64,000 bases of DNA from Niastella sp966212235 (GTDB lineage: Bacteria; Bacteroidota; Bacteroidia; Chitinophagales; Chitinophagaceae), in NCBI GenBank assembly GCA_966212235.1, contig CBIHPP010000015.1:62001-126000 (forward strand), read 5' to 3'. A program made the position numbers and the translations under genes. The notes under the pieces were generated by a model. It was not told the DNA's origin, made no database searches, and was given only the letters and a program-made list of their open reading frames with translations. Positions 61,956 to 64,000 of the stretch are shown one piece after another; position 1 is the first letter of the stretch; the number at the start of each line of letters is the position of its first letter.

Positions 61956-62567
61956 TTATTGCCGTATCATTGTTCTGAAAGTAAGATTCACCCGGGGTGT
62001 TGTAATGCGTTTCGACTTGGGTAAACAATGCAACCAATGCGTTTGCGTAGTGCCTTTCATTACGAGTAGACTGCCATGCTCAAGCATCATGGAAACGGTT
62101 TCTTTGGTTTGCTTATGTTTGAAAGAAAATTTACGCTCGGCGCCAAAACTAAATGAAGCAATGGCGGAGTTTTCACCCAACGTTTTTTCATCATCACTGT
62201 GCCAGGCCATGCCCTCATCGCCGTTATGGTACAGGTTTAATAAGCAGGAGTTGTAGGTACCGCCTGTCTTTCCTTCCACCAGCTTTTTCAACTCCAGCAA
62301 TTCCTTTGTCCACTTTAATGCATGCCTGGTAATTTTGGAATAGTTATAACTATAATTATCATCCCCATACCAGGCCACTTTTCTTTTGGTAATAATATGT
62401 CTGCCGAAGATGACGGCTTCGTCGTTTTTCCAGGCTATGGTCGTCAATAGCTTTTCCAGGTAGTGATCTGCCTTCGCGCGGGTTAACGGTTTACCATAAT
62501 AGTTTACTATGCCATCTTTTGGCAAAAAGTTTATTGTTTCGTTTATTTCGGTGCTGAATAAGTCCAT
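61956..62567 (-). CDS. alkB: AlkB-type Fe(II)/2-oxoglutarate DNA-repair dioxygenase
   Basis: 203 residues. The HxD motif is in EGMAWHSDDEKTLGENSAIA, and the distal Arg block is RITTPRVNLTFR. The Tyr-rich N-terminal part (PKDGIVNYYGKPLTR) fits the nucleotide-recognition lid. It removes alkyl groups from 1-methyladenine and 3-methylcytosine by oxidation. The gene follows the Ada-like gene by 11 bases, the normal adaptive-response pair. Confidence 0.92.
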   Translation of the reverse strand: MDLFSTEINETINFLPKDGIVNYYGKPLTRAKADHYLEKLLTTIAWKNDEAVIFGRHIITKRKVAWYGDDNYSYNYSKITRHALKWTKELLELKKLVEGKTGGTYNSCLLNLYHNGDEGMAWHSDDEKTLGENSAIASFSFGAERKFSFKHKQTKETVSMMLEHGSLLVMKGTTQTHWLHCLPKSKRITTPRVNLTFRTMIRQ

Positions 62568-62578
62568 GCTGGTGCGTT

Positions 62579-63433
62579 TTATTGTGCAGAAGAAAGTTTG
62601 GAAGCCTCCCAGCCGATCATGGCATTTTTACGGGTACTGCCCCAATGATAATTGCCAAATTCGCCGTTTGCTTTTATCACCCGGTGACAGGGAATCAAAA
62701 AAGCAACCGGGTTACTGCCAACCGCAGAACCTACTGCCCGCGAGGCCAGGGGATTTTCCAGCTTACCGGCAATGCCGCTATACGTTGACAATTCACCAAT
62801 GGGAATTCTGAGCAATGCTTCCCATACTTTGATCTGGAACGGCGTTCCTTTCAAATGCAGTTTGATCTCGTGCAGCTTATTCCAATCCTGGGTAAAGATG
62901 AAAAGGGCGTTCTGTTGAATTTTATCACTCAGCTGCCGGTATTTTGCATTGGGAAAACTGTTCTTCAACTCCTGCAACGCAGTTTCTTCTTCTTCATCAA
63001 CAAACGCCATATAGCAAATACCCTTATACGTAGAGGCAATGATGATAGTCCCAAACGGACTTTCTGCAAAACTGTAATTAATAGCCAGCTGCTCGCCGCC
63101 GTTCTTATATTCGCCGGGGGTCATTCCTTCTACCTTTATAAACAGGTCGTGCAAGCGGCTGGTGCCTGATAGTCCGGCTTCAAAAGCAGCATCCACTAAA
63201 GTAACCTCCGATCCCTTTTTCAACACCTGTTTGGCATGCTCCAGGGTCAGGTATTGCAGAAACTGTTTAGGGGTTACACCCGCCCAGTCTTTAAACATCC
63301 GCTGAAAATGAAAAGGACTTACATGAACATGTTCCGCCACCTCTTCCAGCGAAGGCTGCTCCCTGAAATTCTGCCGGTAAAAATCAATAGCTTCCGCTAT
63401 CCGGTTATAATTTATTTCCTGTTGCTTTTCCAT
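62579..63433 (-). CDS. Ada-like AraC regulator fused to O6-methylguanine methyltransferase
   Basis: About 284 residues from MEKQQEINYNRI; the GTG two codons upstream is a less likely start. An AraC-type HTH fills residues about 10-105 (LEEVAEHVHVSPFHFQRMFKDWAG, in family blocks). The methyltransferase domain carries the acceptor motif PCHRV (IPCHRVIKAN), followed by NYHWGSTRK. The Ada N-terminal zinc domain that repairs methylphosphotriesters is missing, so the methylation switch of classical Ada is absent. It is the first gene of the repair pair. Confidence 0.92.
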   Translation of the reverse strand: MEKQQEINYNRIAEAIDFYRQNFREQPSLEEVAEHVHVSPFHFQRMFKDWAGVTPKQFLQYLTLEHAKQVLKKGSEVTLVDAAFEAGLSGTSRLHDLFIKVEGMTPGEYKNGGEQLAINYSFAESPFGTIIIASTYKGICYMAFVDEEEETALQELKNSFPNAKYRQLSDKIQQNALFIFTQDWNKLHEIKLHLKGTPFQIKVWEALLRIPIGELSTYSGIAGKLENPLASRAVGSAVGSNPVAFLIPCHRVIKANGEFGNYHWGSTRKNAMIGWEASKLSSAQ

Positions 63434-63470
63434 GAACACATTTTTAATACCGCAAATCTCCCTAAAGTAA

Positions 63471-63478
63471 CAAAGTTA
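63471..63478 (-). promoter_or_regulatory. Candidate -7 element of the Ada-like/alkB unit
   Basis: On the minus strand this reads TAACTTTG, an exact TAnnTTTG match, about 38 bases before the Ada-like start codon. Confidence 0.4.
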
Positions 63479-63505
63479 TAAAACCCGATTCTTGCGCTGT
63501 TTTGG

Positions 63506-63549
63506 AAGGCTTCATTCAAGCCTTAACACAACCAGACAGATTGATCTGT
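63506..63549. promoter_or_regulatory. Two palindromes in the Ada-like/TetR divergent gap
   Basis: AAGGCTT-CATTC-AAGCCTT (63506-63524) and ACAGATTGATCTGT (63536-63549, perfect 6-base arms) lie between the divergent starts. The second lies 21 bases before TACTTTTG (63571-63578), a good -7 element for the TetR gene. Either may be the TetR operator. Confidence 0.4.
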
Positions 63550-63583
63550 ATATACATCTGCAATTATGGTTACTTTTGCCAAT

Positions 63584-64000
63584 ATGAAGGTACACGAATC
63601 CAATCCAAAAGAAAGAATAATGCAAACGGCCACCCGCTTATTTCACCAGCAGGGGTACCGGGCTACCGGTATAAACCAGGTTATTAAGGAGGCGGATGTG
63701 GCCCGCGCCAGTTTATACCAGCATTATGAATCCAAGGAGAAGTTGTGTATCGCCTATTTAAACAGACGACACGATCATTGGTTTACAAAACTTAAAAAGT
63801 TTGTTGATCGCGTTGATGATCCCAAAAAGAAAATACTCGCTGCCTTCGACTTCCTGCACGCCATGAATAAAGAAGAAAATTACCAGGGCTGTGCCTTCCT
63901 GAATATACTTGCTGAAATTGCTGAGACCGACAAAGAAATACTAGACATTATCCAGAATCATAAAATAGATCTTCGCAAATACCTGGGCCATTTAATTACC
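63584..64000 (+). CDS. TetR/AcrR-family regulator, 5' part only
   Basis: 139 codons are present before the right edge. The HTH is typical: KERIMQTATRLFHQQGYRAT, GINQVIKEADVARASLYQHY and ESKEKLCIAYL. The start is only 5 bases after a good -7 element, so the transcript may be leaderless or nearly so. It is divergent from the Ada-like gene. The C-terminal ligand domain is cut by the window. Confidence 0.9.
   Translation, partial: MKVHESNPKERIMQTATRLFHQQGYRATGINQVIKEADVARASLYQHYESKEKLCIAYLNRRHDHWFTKLKKFVDRVDDPKKKILAAFDFLHAMNKEENYQGCAFLNILAEIAETDKEILDIIQNHKIDLRKYLGHLIT

Noticed and set aside
1..64000. tRNA, rRNA, IS element or prophage
   Set aside because: No cloverleaf, rRNA block, transposase, integrase or phage structural gene was recognised on either strand; a tRNA scan could still find one I missed.

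Overview
The window reads as chromosome from a Bacteroidota bacterium, most likely Chitinophagaceae (Chitinophaga/Niastella-like). Supporting signs are a SusC/RagA TonB-dependent receptor, a secreted lyase with a type IX secretion C-terminal domain, LytTR and HxlR regulators, -7 elements of the Bacteroidota form TAnnTTTG, few Shine-Dalgarno sequences, and small palindromic repeats of the kind common in this phylum. No rRNA, tRNA, IS element, phage or CRISPR array was seen. The genus is inference.

Layout. 1-2.8 kb: the 5' part of a susC gene with a ROK regulator just upstream. 3.1-6.7 kb: an LpxR-type lipid A deacylase and a GAF-domain protein. 6.8-13.6 kb: a four-gene operon (HD phosphohydrolase fused to a Pycsar-type membrane domain, polyphosphate kinase, SdiA-regulated-type lipoprotein, and an Omp85 barrel carrying a kinase-like domain). 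14.1-18 kb: two YceI proteins, a FrnE-type DsbA and an NmrA-type SDR facing an HxlR regulator. 18-23.6 kb: RidA, a SelA-like PLP enzyme, an amidohydrolase, an RraA-like aldolase and a bile-acid-symporter-family carrier. All four enzymes appear exported, which suggests a periplasmic catabolic route. 23.6-24.6 kb: an intergenic stretch with a 25-bp palindrome and a 21-bp degenerate tandem array. 24.7-29.4 kb: a 1557-residue pectate-lyase-like secreted protein.

30-41.5 kb is mostly regulation: a TPR protein, an OmpR/HK pair, a universal stress protein, a LytTR/LytS pair, a Gfo/Idh/MocA oxidoreductase and a MocR regulator. 41.5-43.4 kb holds a tandem-repeat serine hydrolase. 43.7-54.3 kb is a complex I operon in the order nuoABCDHIJKLMN. 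It lacks nuoE, nuoF and nuoG at this site, ends with a conserved-looking small gene, and has a dispersed palindromic repeat read in frame at the start of nuoD. 54.6-64 kb: an AlbA_2 ATPase, an ECF41 sigma-factor module with its carboxymuconolactone-decarboxylase partner, a DHFR-like reductase, a GlxA-type regulator, a dual SGNH/alpha-beta hydrolase, an alkylation-repair pair (Ada-like plus AlkB) and the start of a divergent TetR gene.

The best candidates for undescribed biology are the polyphosphate/HD-PycTM/kinase-Omp85 operon, the exported RidA-SelA-like-amidohydrolase-RraA pathway with its operator cluster, the 21-bp array, and the repeat inserted in nuoD. All functional statements rest on motifs read by eye; no database search was run.
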